A DNA stretch of 64,000 bases from Tubulanus polymorphus. Its lineage: Eukaryota; Nemertea; Palaeonemertea; Tubulaniformes; Tubulanidae. Location: positions 9,217,001 to 9,281,000 of the forward strand of contig NC_134028.1 of the NCBI RefSeq assembly GCF_964204645.1, given 5' to 3'. Below are positions 24,701 through 34,400 of this stretch, one piece after another (the first letter of the stretch is position 1; the number at the start of each line of letters is the position of its first letter). The translations under genes were made by a program, and so were the position numbers. A model generated the notes under the pieces. It searched no databases and was not told the DNA's origin. It worked only from the letters and a program-made list of their open reading frames with translations.

Positions 24701-25773
24701 AAAGAATTAAACCCGAAAATCATATTCATACAGAAAAGTTAATGGTAACTCAAGAAGATAAATATAATTATGTAGTACATTATAGAATGTTAAAGTTTTA
24801 TCTAAAACAAGGAATGGTTCTAAAAAAGTACACAGATATATTTCATTCAGTCAATCTAAGTGGTTAGAAAAATATATAGATTTTAACACTAAACAGAGAA
24901 CTGAAGCTAAAACTGATTTCGAGAAACATTTCTTCAAGTTAATGAATAATGCATTCTATGGTAAGACTCGTGAAAATATTAGAAATAGAAATGATATTGA
25001 GTTAGTTAGTAATGGTAAAAGAATTAGACATTTACAATCATATCCTAAGTTCATTGGTAACAGAATATTTGATGAAAATTTAGCCGCAGTTAAGATGAGA
25101 AGAACTTCTATGAAATTTAATAAACCAATCTATGTTGGCGCTTCAGTTTTAGAATTATCAAAATTACTAATGTATGAATTCTATTATAATGTATTACAAC
25201 CACTTTTTGGAGAAAAACATATAGAAATATTATATTTTGATACTGACAGTTACATATTAAAGATAAAAACTGATAACATAACTGATGATTTAAAAACATT
25301 AAAACATCATTTTGATTTCAGTAATTATCCTAAAGAACATGAATTGTTTAGCAATGATAATAAAAAAAGTTCCCGGTAAATTCAAAGATGAATTAGGTGG
25401 TGAAGAAATGATTGAATTCATAGGTATTAGATCTAAAATGCATTCATATAAAACTAAAGAACATGAAGCTAAAAAGTTAAAAGGAATAACCAAAAGTGTA
25501 GTAGAAAAGAATATTCATTTCAAAGATTACATCAATTGTATATTCAATGAAGAAGTTAGAAAACATAAGATGAGATGTTTAAGATCTGAAGATCATGAAA
25601 TTTTTATTGAAGAAATTGAAAAGATAAGTCTAAACCCATTTGATGATAAAAGATATATTTTAGATGATGGAATTCATACAGTTGCTTATGGTTGTAATTT
25701 AGATGAATACTTAAAATCTAAAAGAGAAGAAACAAAAGAGAACGAGATAATGAAAAGAATTCTAACGTGTTAA
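21738..25773 (+). pseudogene. POLB: DNA polymerase B (protein-primed type) with N-terminal zinc fingers, broken
   Basis: Replicative polymerase of the element. ATG 21738 opens with two C2H2-type fingers (CPTCN... near 21,760; CDTCN... near 21,910). A basic linker follows, then Exo I (YGDFES, ~23,185), a Cys/His insert (CYYC...RDHDH...RGAAH, 23,537-23,625), Exo II (HLSGYDAHLF, ~23,690) and Exo III (SDVLLLTDIF, ~24,180). Polymerase motif A is YIDAINLYG (~24,440), motif B is KLMNNAFYGK (~24,940) and motif C is YFDTDSY (25,232). Lesions: in-frame TAA at 22,407, a stop plus frame change at 24,630-24,690, and frameshifts in A runs at 24,822-24,827 and 25,362-25,368. All key motifs survive, so decay is recent or partly a sequencing artefact. 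The TAA at 22,407 could alternatively separate two genes. Confidence 0.93.
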
Positions 25774-25802
25774 TCAAATTTTAATAAAAATATGTTATTA
25801 AA

Positions 25803-26156
25803 ATGGAGAGTAAACAAACACACAGTGAGAACAACAAATTATTTCTAGATAGAATAAAAGATATCACAAATGTAAAATCTGTAGATTATAAATTCAAAAG
25901 GTTAACAGAATTAACAATTCATAAGAAATATCTAATTACAAATATTGTTACAGTTACTAATAACTATGGAGATAAATTAGTTATACACTTAGAACATGAA
26001 GGATTAAAAGGAAATACATATAAATTCAGAACATATTTACCGGATAGATTTCATAGATTATCAAGTGAAGATCTAGAAGAATTATGTTCAGGTGATTTCT
26101 ATTTCATATATAAGGGTAAGAATGAAAAAGGGCACCATGAAATAGATTTTGAATAA
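25803..26156 (+). CDS. Small soluble Polinton protein, 117 aa
   Basis: An intact frame sits 30 bp after the polymerase and 15 bp before the penton-like gene. It is polar, without membrane segments, and has a central strand-rich block (KYLITNIVTVTNNYGDKLVI) and the phrase RTYLPDRFHRL. The short beta-rich character next to a polymerase would suit a nucleic-acid-binding (OB-fold-like) protein, but that is inference from position and composition only. ATG is preceded by TTATTAAA, the recurrent start context of this element. Confidence 0.72.
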   Translation: MESKQTHSENNKLFLDRIKDITNVKSVDYKFKRLTELTIHKKYLITNIVTVTNNYGDKLVIHLEHEGLKGNTYKFRTYLPDRFHRLSSEDLEELCSGDFYFIYKGKNEKGHHEIDFE

Positions 26157-26170
26157 AATATGTAAAATAA

Positions 26171-26928
26171 ATGGTAGAATTAAAAGAATACAGAATATTT
26201 GTTGATTCAAGAAAACTTACAAATTATAAATCTCATAATTTACTAGTACAATTAGAGAGAGAATTTAAAAATTGTGTAGATTTGAAATTAGTAAATGTAA
26301 GTTTATGTAATTCTTTTTACAATATATCGAATAAAACTATTGAAGATAATACTTTTTAATTCATATTAGAAATGTAAATAAATGGTTTCATCTATTTTTA
26401 AAACCAGGATTATATAATTCAGATACATTAGCTCAAGAAATTAATAGAAGAGCACGGTTGAAAATTAGAAGTGAAGATAAATTTATAATTAGATTTATAA
26501 AAAGTGATAGCACAAATAAAATTAAAATAAAGTTACATGATGAAAGTCAACACGCATTTATGGTAAAAAAACCTATAGCTAAACTGTTAGGAATTGTACC
26601 AGATACTATTACAGGAAACGTAGATGGTAATTCAAATTTAATGACTTTTACACACTTTTATATTTATTGCAATTTAATCGAGCCTACAAAAACTTTCGAA
26701 GCAACTAAAGAAACAATTTGTAGTTCTAGTATACTAAATATTTTACCGCTAAAAAATGTTAAACAATTTGGAACTCAAATAAATTATAATTTAGCTGAAT
26801 GTGATTTTAAACCTTGTATTCCACATTTCAATAATTTTAAATTAGAAATAAGAAATCATAATGGTTATTTAATTGATTTGAATAACTTTCCTGTGATATA
26901 TGAATTAGTTATAAGATGTAGAGAGTAA
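26171..26928 (+). pseudogene. Penton-like minor capsid protein, one frameshift
   Basis: The reading starts at ATG 26171 and continues to 26928 in a shifted frame; the break lies at a T5 run (26,353-26,357), beyond which the other frame is open through LFLKPGLYNS to the end. Features expected of the single jelly-roll minor capsid (penton base) of Polintons are the early VNVSLCNSFYNIS block, the TLAQEIN segment, the IYCNLIEP strand and the ILNILPLKN strand. It would form capsid vertices with the major capsid protein. The assignment rests on remembered family pattern plus its place in the element. The one-base frameshift at a homopolymer could be a consensus error. Confidence 0.72.
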
Positions 26929-26944
26929 TTTTTTCATTATATAA

Positions 26945-27302
26945 ATGAATATAACTGTTGGACCGAGTATATGTTTTGGGTTTGATTTTAAATGTGAGAA
27001 AGAAATTTAATTTAACATTAATGATGTAATTACACATATTAAAAATATTGCATTTTCTAATGAAACAACATTTGAGTACGAAACAACAATAGATAAAGAA
27101 ACTTAAAATTTAAAAAAGATTACTAATTTAATTAGAGAATCTTTAAGATTTTATGAATTAGATGAAGATTTTATCATCGATGATATTAAAAAAAATAATA
27201 ATTGAAATATATACAAATGAAACTAGTAATGAAATAAATGTTGAATTAATCATCACTAAGATAACTAAATATTTTGATGATAGTAATTTTTTTGATAAAT
27301 AA
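26945..27302 (+). pseudogene. Unrecognised small Polinton gene, broken
   Basis: From ATG 26945 (start context TATAAATG) a ~118-codon reading continues to a stop at 27,300, interrupted by in-frame TAA at 27,008 and 27,104 and by a frameshift near the A-run at 27,187-27,195. The last stop codon directly abuts the ATG of the next gene. The product is acidic and polar; no domain recognised. Confidence 0.6.
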
Positions 27303-27524
27303 ATGAGTGATAATAAGTGGATAATAACTGGATTATATAATGGAGCATTACTATCAGTTGGAACTGTTGGTTATTCAATGGTATTAAAAAAAGTATTCAA
27401 AATGGGAAGTGTTACTGTTGAAAGATTTGATATCAATGATATTTTAAAATTAACATTAGCAGTAACTTTATCTAATTTAACTATTGATTATTTAGAAAAA
27501 CAAAAATATATTCTTCCCATATAA
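27303..27524 (+). CDS. Small membrane protein, 73 aa
   Basis: Intact frame starting immediately after the previous stop. The N-terminal half has a glycine-rich hydrophobic segment (GALLSVGTVGYSMVL) followed by a basic patch; the second half (ILKLTLAVTLSNLTIDYL) is also apolar. Compact size and position among capsid genes fit a virion or assembly membrane protein; function unknown. Confidence 0.7.
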   Translation: MSDNKWIITGLYNGALLSVGTVGYSMVLKKVFKMGSVTVERFDINDILKLTLAVTLSNLTIDYLEKQKYILPI

Positions 27525-27548
27525 ATACATAATTATTTTACTAAATAA

Positions 27549-27971
27549 ATGGCTTCTGCAGTTATAACTATTATAGGATCGGCAATTGTTAACGCTTTAG
27601 CATTTACTAGTGGCGGTTATTTATTTAAGCATATTGATAAAAATGGATCATTAACAGAACAAAAAAGGCATAACTTAGCATTAGAGAAATACAATAAAGC
27701 AGCAGAAGAATATAGAGAAAAGAGACAAAACTATATGGATTATATTAACAAGGAATTATATGATCAGAAGATTTCACATAGAGATTTTCAATCAGTCGAT
27801 GATGCAATGAGTTTATATAACGCGGTAAACAATAAAGAAAAATTACATCTATACAAACCTAAATTATCAGATTATTATACCTCAAGTAATGAACAGAAGA
27901 AATATGAAATAATTTGGATTTTAGGTGGAACAGTTATTGTTATATTTGTTGCTTATAAGTTTACTAATTAG
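27549..27971 (+). CDS. Membrane-anchored coiled-coil protein, 140 aa
   Basis: Intact frame with an N-terminal hydrophobic segment (VITIIGSAIVNALAFTSGGY), a central charged helical region (EKYNKAAEEYREKRQNYMDY) and a C-terminal transmembrane segment (IIWILGGTVIVIFVAYKF). The layout resembles a family I associate with Polintons of aquatic invertebrates, of unknown role. Start context CTAAATAAATG. It ends in TAG, unlike most genes of the element. Confidence 0.75.
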   Translation: MASAVITIIGSAIVNALAFTSGGYLFKHIDKNGSLTEQKRHNLALEKYNKAAEEYREKRQNYMDYINKELYDQKISHRDFQSVDDAMSLYNAVNNKEKLHLYKPKLSDYYTSSNEQKKYEIIWILGGTVIVIFVAYKFTN

Positions 27972-27990
27972 TAATTTTTTTGCTAAATAA

Positions 27991-28434
27991 ATGGAAGATA
28001 AAGTTGATAATATTGATATTATTCCTCATGATATAAATTAAACTAAATTAAAAATATATTTAGAAAAACAAATATTAGAATTTGAAAGTGACTTAAAAGT
28101 TAAAAAGAAAAAATATTTAAAAAGTAAAATTATATATTATTTGATTATAAGTGGTTCGGTTACAATGAGTTCTGTAATAACATTTCTAGCAATATTCAGT
28201 CCATTAACACCTTTAGCTATATCAATTGGTGTGTTAGGATTATCATCAAGTGTTTTAACTGGTATAAGTTCAAAATTAAATATAAAAAGTAATAAAGAAA
28301 AAATTAAAACTAATATAAAAGAAATTAATAAATTAAAGAATACACTAGATTATATAATAAGTTTAAATGGTCATATAACAGTTGAAGAACAAAATAAATT
28401 ATTAAAAAGAATTAATAAATTATTAATTTTTTAA
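27991..28434 (+). pseudogene. Small two-helix membrane protein with one nonsense codon
   Basis: ATG 27991 in the TAAATAAATG context begins a 147-codon reading with one in-frame TAA at 28,039-28,041. The frame then stays open to 28,434. Downstream are a lysine-rich helix, a hydrophobic hairpin (SSVITFLAIFSPLTPLAISI) and a C-terminal basic helix. Likely a membrane-active virion protein by analogy only; no family recognised. Confidence 0.68.
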
Positions 28435-28442
28435 TTATATAA

Positions 28443-29836
28443 ATGGTAGATAGTTTTCCAAAAGCTTTCCAATATAATAAATCAATTAAATATAATATTC
28501 CAGCAATAGATTTTAATAAAGATATTTCATATAGAAATGAAGTTTTAAATTCATTAATTGATTTATATATTTATGTTACTGAAAGTAATAATTTTCATGT
28601 AAAGATGGAAAATATATTTCATGTGTATACAATTAATTTCAAAAATTCAAATGAGGCAAAACAATGGTTATTAAAATCTAATATGAAGTATTGGCAGAAC
28701 CAATTAAATTTTGCTGTTTATTGCGCAACAACAGGATGTGGAATTAGTTGGAATGATCATTTAAACAAACCAAGTTTACCATTGATGTTATCACTTTTTA
28801 GATTTCATACATATTTTCAAATAAAATTAATATTAGATGAATTAGAATGTCCTTTACCAGGTTCAAAATATTTTAAAGAATTGAATAATAATATTAATTT
28901 TTCTAAGTTTTATAAAATATGTAATGAATTTAATATTAATTCAAATAAAGATTTTAGAGCAAAAATTGGAACAATGGGTGGATTAGGAATATTATATACT
29001 AAAGAATTTGGAAAAATAATGACAAATTCAGATATAAGAACACTAAATTGGAATGAATTACCAAAATATTATGATAATATACAACAACCAAACAATAATG
29101 GTTGGGTTAATTTCATTTTAGAAAATGGTGAAGGTTTTACTAAAGCTGGAATACAAAGAATAAATCAATCAATTAGAACTTATTTGATATGTATTTTAGG
29201 TGCGCAAGTTGAAACAAGATCCCCAATAATTGGAAATGATAACACTTCATTCGATGCACAGAAACAATTCAAAGTATTATTTGAAGATTCAATTCATAAT
29301 GATAAAAATAGATCGATTCCAGAAAACATTGTAAGATATCAAAATTATTTAGATAAATCACATATTAGATTAAATTATTGTATAGGCCCTAATCTATTTA
29401 TTATTTCTAATGATTTAGTATTAAAGATGGGAAACATAATTGGTTACAATAATCTAATTAAAACTGCAACAATAAATAATTCATTTGGATTGAATTATAT
29501 AAATAAAAAGATTATTACTGCTCCAAAATTAATGGAAGGTGAAAAAAATAAAAACATATTCAATCAACTGAAACTAAAACTAATAATATTAAATTAAATA
29601 ATGATTCTAAAATAAAAGATTATAATACATCAGAAGATGGTGCCGTACGGCACCCACACGGTGATATAAAAACTGATAATGGTGCCGTATGGCACCCACA
29701 CGGTGATATAAAAACTGATATTATTCAACATGAAATAATTAAACTAAATGATGATAATAAATCCCATGAAAATACTAAATTAGCTATAACTTGTATAGGA
29801 ATTGTAATCGGAGGAATATTATATTTTAAATTTTAA
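28443..29836 (+). pseudogene. Conserved Polinton-type protein with C-terminal membrane anchor, frameshifted
   Basis: The 384-codon main frame (28443-29597) is globular, with phrases such as YCATTGCGISWNDHL and CILGAQVETRSPIIG. I recall this type from other invertebrate Polinton-like elements but cannot name its function. A shift near 29,552-29,570 hides the true C-terminus: the other frame stays open to TAA 29,834 and contains the tandem 42-bp repeat and a final hydrophobic anchor (AITCIGIVIGGILYF). It lies between small membrane proteins and the coiled-coil gene, which suits a structural role. Confidence 0.7.
29639..29720. repeat. Two 42-bp tandem repeats with a GC-rich perfect palindrome
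   Basis: The unit starting GGTGCCGTACGGCACC is repeated once with a single C-to-T change (29,690) that breaks the palindrome in the second copy. It is the most GC-rich spot in this AT-rich part of the element and is in frame with the shifted C-terminus of the surrounding gene. Confidence 0.92.
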
Positions 29837-29852
29837 TTTTTTTATTATGTTA

Positions 29853-31286
29853 ATGGCAGAAGGTGGAGAAGATATTCCAATGGATCCTTTAGATGAACCT
29901 GGTATAAGTGATGAACAACCACCTGATTTTAGTGAAACAAGTTTTAATGACGGTAATGAGCCAGGACGTAATTCAAATTTAACTACACCTGAATTTATTG
30001 ATAAAACACGTTCAAAGATAAGTATTGAAAATGAAGTACCAGAATTGGCAAAAAAATACGAATATGATGAAATTATTCATGATTTTAAACCAATATTAAA
30101 AAAATCTGGTTTCAATATAACAAATTAAGGTATGGATTATTTAGTAAAAGGTTTAAAATATTCAAATGGTGATTATCATTGGCATTTGAAAGATGACTAT
30201 TATTTTAAGATTTCTTCTAATAAAAGTCTCGATAAAATAATAACAAGACCAACTTTTATTAAATTAGAACAATCTAGAATTAAGAAAATCATTAATGATG
30301 TTTTAAATGATGTTACAGAACAAGAGATAACTTTAAATAGAAAACAATTTATTCGAAGAAATGATGATTTTTTGAAGATAATTAATGAAAATTTAAGACA
30401 AAAAAAAATTCCTAAAGAAGCTGATAATTCCAAAACTAGTAAACCTAATTCAAGAGAAGTTCAAACTAAAAAACTTTTACCAAATGGATTACTTGATGCA
30501 ACAGATCAAGAATTAGAAGATTTAATTAATATATTTTCTGTTGAAGCAATTAGAGAAATTAAAAGTATAAGACTTGCATCTGATAAAATTGCGCATGAAA
30601 AAAGTATAAGAGATATTGAAATGAGAAATTTAGAAAAAGAATTAACTGATAAAAATAAAGAAATAGAACAATTAAAGTCTGATTTAGACCATCAAGCAAT
30701 TGGTGAAATGGAATATAATCAAAAAGAATTACGTTTAGAAAAAGAAAAAGATGATTTAAAAGATAATTTAGAAGTACTGAAAGGCGAAAGAGATATATTA
30801 TTAAAATCATATGATTATAATATTAATAGATTAAAAGTTGTTGTTAAAGATTTGTTGATTAAACCAAATTCTGAAATATCATTGAAAGATAGAATAAAAT
30901 TATTATTTAAATTAGAAGGAATAACAATTCTTTCAACAATTCTAACTGCTGTAACTATGTTATTTACAACAATAGGTTTAGCAATATCAAGTGCTTTGAA
31001 ATCTACTCCTACTCCCAATAAACCAGATAAACCCCCGAATGATAATAATTCTATACAAGATAAAGTTAAGGATGGTTTAAAGAAATTAGCAAAATATTTA
31101 TGGGAACTATCTAAAAAATCTGCTGCAGCTTTACCAGGAATTATTGCATCAATTGTTGGTTTCATATTGAAATCTGCAGGAAACATTATTAACTTTGCTG
31201 CTGAACATATTATTTTATTTTTAATTACAGTTGTAAGTGCAATTATTTTTGGGTTAGTAAACATGATATCAAAAAATATCAAGTAA
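29853..31286 (+). pseudogene. Coiled-coil/membrane Polinton protein with one nonsense codon
   Basis: ATG 29853 (MAEGGED) and the 384-codon frame from 30,132 share the same frame, separated by one TAA (30,126-30,128), so one gene of about 478 codons is likely. The acidic N-terminus is followed by a helical region, a heptad-rich coiled coil around codons 245-320 (EKELTDKNKEIEQLKSD), two hydrophobic segments (near 30,930 and 31,200) and a positively charged C-terminus. It matches the description of the coiled-coil protein (PC1-type) of Polintons; role unknown. Confidence 0.7.
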
Positions 31287-31322
31287 ACAGGATAAAAAAT
31301 AAACATGATAAAAAATAAATAA

Positions 31323-31345
31323 TTAATTTTTTTGTTAAATAAATG
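31323..31345 (+). promoter_or_regulatory. Representative gene-start motif: T-run then TAAATAAATG
   Basis: Upstream of the major capsid gene is a T7 run followed by GTTAAATAAATG, where the last three bases are the start codon. Close variants precede most genes of the element (ATG at 26171, 26945, 27303, 27549, 27991, 28443 and 32348 on plus; 35889, 36493 and 38699 on minus). It resembles the TAAATG late-promoter/start overlap of poxviruses; a role as promoter is inference. Confidence 0.5.
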
Positions 31346-32315
31346 AGTGGGAGTTATATCAATCCTTCTAAGAATCATAGAATATCTAATGCTATTAAAG
31401 CAGAAAGATCACATCATATAATTACTCATAACCCTTCTAATATTAATCCTGATGAAACTTTATATGTTAGAATCCCTCGATTAACACAAAATACTTTTTA
31501 TGTTCCAAATAGTATTTATTTATCAGCCGATATAAAAGTAACCGGTAATAATAATAATTATGTTGTTGATAATGTTGGAAGATATTTGATTAAAAAATTA
31601 ACTATAAAGATCGGTCCAGAAACAGTTTTCTCATTAGATGATTATAATTTATTTATGTATTATAAAGATTTATGGTTAACTAAAGAAAACAGAAATAATA
31701 TGATATTTCAAGGAATCCAATTAGAAAACCAAAATAAATTAAGATCAGGAGCTAATGACGCAATAGTAACTCGTACCGCAGATAATTTGATAAAAAAGAT
31801 TTATGGAAGCAAATATAAAATTCCATTAGACTTTGACTTGATAAATAATAATGCACCTTTATATAAATATGCAATTCAAGAAGACATTATATTAGAAATA
31901 ACATTTGCTCCTGTAAATGAAATTGTATTATCTAGCGTTGTTTTAAAAAGATATGGGTTATAAATTATCGAATATATATTTAGAATATGATACAGTAACT
32001 GATGAAAATATTTCAAGTATAATTCAAACTAAATACAATCAAGGATTTTCATTATTATATGATTATATTGATAAATTTAAAACCGTAACTATCAATGCAA
32101 ATGATGAAATTATTAATGAGAATATTAACTTCCCAAGAAGATCTATTAAAGGTATATTAATATTGTTTACCATTGCAACATATTCTAATGGTGCAATACA
32201 GGTTGATAAGTATTATAATCCTGAAATAACAAAAGTAGAAATAACTATCGAAGGAATAGCAAATAAAATATTTTTATATATTGTAAATTCTCAATTGAAT
32301 AGTGTTATGTATTAA
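31343..32315 (+). pseudogene. Major capsid protein (hexon-like, double jelly-roll), one frameshift
   Basis: Two overlapping frames (31343-31963 and 31953-32315) together make a ~323-codon product. The first has the jelly-roll strands typical of the Polinton/adintovirus major capsid (RIPRLTQNTFYVPNSIYLS, the NVGRYLIKKLTIKIGPE block, and DYNLFMYYKDLW). The second continues with the SNIYLEYDTVTD strand and the C-terminal sheet. The frame changes between 31,947 and 31,963, next to an A5 run, equivalent to one extra base. It would form the hexagonal capsid lattice. Its presence shows descent from a virus-like Polinton rather than a simple transposon. Confidence 0.85.
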
Positions 32316-32347
32316 AATTTTAACTTTAATAAAAATTTATATAATAA

Positions 32348-33450
32348 ATGGAAGGTGGAATATATGAAATACAAACTCCAAGTGAAATGATATCAGATAT
32401 ATATTATATATTACCTTATGATGAATACATTAAGTATTTTGGAGATTACTTTAATCAATTCAAATATAGAATAAGTAAAATAAAAGATAATATTGAAACT
32501 AAAATAGAAAATAATATTGAAACTAAAATAGAAGATAAGAATGATATTGAATATAAAATAGAAGATAATATTGAAACTAAAATAGAAGATAGTAATAATA
32601 TTAAAACTAAAATAGAAGATGTAACAGCATCTACATCTTATAATATACCCTCTACATATGATATTGAATCAAAAAAAGATTATTATAATCCAAAATATTG
32701 TGATGTATGTAAGAAATATATATATCATATAAAAATTGGGCATCACATAAGAAATCAAAGAAACATATAGAAAAAGAAAAGAATAATAATGATAATAATA
32801 TATCAGTTAGTAATATAAAAGATAATGTTAACCCAATTGAAACTAATGATAACGATATAACAGATAATGAAATAATTGATGATTCTAAAAAACATTGTAA
32901 CATATGTAATTTAGATATTTCTAAAAGTAATTTTTCTAAACATAAAAAATCTAGGGGCACATAGAAAATGAAAAAGAATTAATATGTGATTATTGTAATA
33001 AAGAAATTGAACCTGTTGATAAAATTACTCATTATAAATAAAAATTACATCTAATTAATGTTTATAAAGATGTGGGTATGTTACCATTGTTAGATGAACC
33101 AAAAAAATATATCAAATATTTTAATCCTGAAACTAAACAATATTATATATTCTTTAAGTTGTTATTTGATAAATTATTAGCTTATGCAGAAGATAATCCT
33201 GACCAAATATATAAATTAGCGTATAATGGATACCTAGATTTATTTAATTTAATAAATGATTTTGAATTTGATTTTGATGGTGATAATTCATATGATTACT
33301 TTGAAAAATTAAGAATAAAAGCTGGATTAAGTGATGATGAACGTAGAATGAAGGGTGAAATAGAATTAATAAATATGCCAAAGACTTCCTGATGAATTTG
33401 ATATAAACAAAGATGATTTTATAAATGTATTAGAAACAAAATTAGAATAA
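32348..33450 (+). pseudogene. Multi zinc-finger protein, frameshifted
   Basis: Starts at ATG 32348 (MEGGIYEIQT). A segment of five to six short repeats based on IETKIED follows, then at least three C2H2-like fingers (YCDVCKKY..., HCNICNLD..., ICDYCNKE...) and a C-terminal acidic domain (GYLDLFNLINDFEFDFDG). Frameshifts occur near 32,740, 32,955 and 33,380, and an in-frame TAA at 33,039. The fingers resemble those at the N-terminus of the polymerase gene, suggesting internal shuffling. Probably nucleic-acid binding; role unknown. Confidence 0.65.
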
Positions 33451-33690
33451 TTATTATAAAAATATTTATATATCTATAAAAATATTTATATATCTATGCA
33501 CTAGACGTATGAGTAAGAAAGTAAGAATCCAAGAATCCTTGCCAAGAAATATAAATTATAAACATAAATTATAAACATAAATTATAAACATAAATTATAA
33601 ATATAAATTATAAACATAAATTATAAACATAGTTTTAATATATGATTTATTCATTATTATATATTTCATTTAATAATTCATATTTCTATG
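33451..33690. repeat. Low-complexity AT repeats between convergent gene sets
   Basis: Two copies of ATTTATATATCTATAAAAAT lie near 33,460-33,500, and about seven copies of a 14-bp unit ATAAATTATAAACA at 33,545-33,635. A partial copy of the neighbouring hairpin arm (ACTAGACGTATGAG, then CCAAGAATCC) lies at 33,500-33,545. Confidence 0.85.
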
Positions 33691-33773
33691 TACTAGACGT
33701 ACGTAAGAATCCAAGATTCTTGCCAAGAAAGTAAAAAAGGTAAGAATTCTTGGATTCTTACGTACGTCTAGTA
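33691..33773. terminator. Large hairpin at the convergent gene junction
   Basis: The left arm TACTAGACGTACGTAAGAAT (33,691 on) pairs with a right arm ending ATTCTTACGTACGTCTAGTA (33,773). The stem is about 33 bp with one or two mismatches and the loop about 14 nt. It lies exactly where rightward and leftward genes meet, so a bidirectional termination or transcript-end function is plausible. It could also be a small inserted palindrome. Confidence 0.6.
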
Positions 33774-33789
33774 TATCCAAATTAGGATT

Positions 33790-34400
33790 TTATTTTATAA
33801 ATTTATATTCATAGGGAAATTGTAATCTCAGTAATAATTTTGAACCTTTATTATTCTTTAATTTATTCATATATTCATCATGTAATTCAGTAGGTATAAT
33901 TTGATTTTCTTCCAATGATTGTTGCATAGATTTTTTATCTTTGTTATAAAATTAAACTAGAAATCTTATATTCTCCCTAAAGTCTTTAACAATTGAATTA
34001 TATTTTTGATTTAAAACCCATGTTGTTATCCCAAAATTTCTCCCAGAGAAAGCTAAGTAACATAACTCACTTTCTCTCACTTTATAATCATATAAATTTG
34101 CGTAATCATCTACAATGAATAATGTATTTGATCCTTTATAGATATCAATTGCTATTTTAATACAATTATCTAAATTTTCTTTTACTGTTTTAGGATTTAA
34201 TATAATAAACTTTTTTATCTTAACTATGTCTCTATTATATGTTTTATTCATTTCATAAGTAGGAAAAATAATATTATATTATCAAAATGATTCTTATAAA
34301 TAGTTTCTAACAAATCTAATATGAAATGTGTTTTACCACAATTGGTTACTCCAGTTATTAACATATTATGCGGTTCAAATATAAATAAATCTTTATTCAT
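33790..34400 (-). pseudogene. ATP: A32/FtsK-type genome-packaging ATPase, broken
   Basis: Read on the minus strand from ATG 34400, which overlaps the integrase stop by 8 nt. The Walker A motif GVTNCGKTHF lies near 34,350, Walker B TLFIVDDYAN near 34,115, and LAFSGRNFGITTWVLNQKYN follows (sensor/arginine-finger region). There is a frameshift in a T5 run near 34,270 and one in-frame TAA (about 33,952), after which the frame is open to 33,790. The intact protein would be about 200 aa, within the usual size of Polinton ATPases, and would pump DNA into the capsid. Confidence 0.85.

Noticed and set aside
28443-29597. Adenain-like protease
   Set aside because: I looked for a His/Glu/Cys triad in the usual spacing here and in the other genes of the element and saw none convincing.
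33480-33780. CRISPR-like array
   Set aside because: Repeats are short AT units without unique spacers and lie in an animal genome.
22407-33952. Reassignment of TAA as a sense codon in the Polinton
   Set aside because: Most genes of the element also end in TAA at expected positions, and animal nuclear codes do not read TAA; mutation is simpler.
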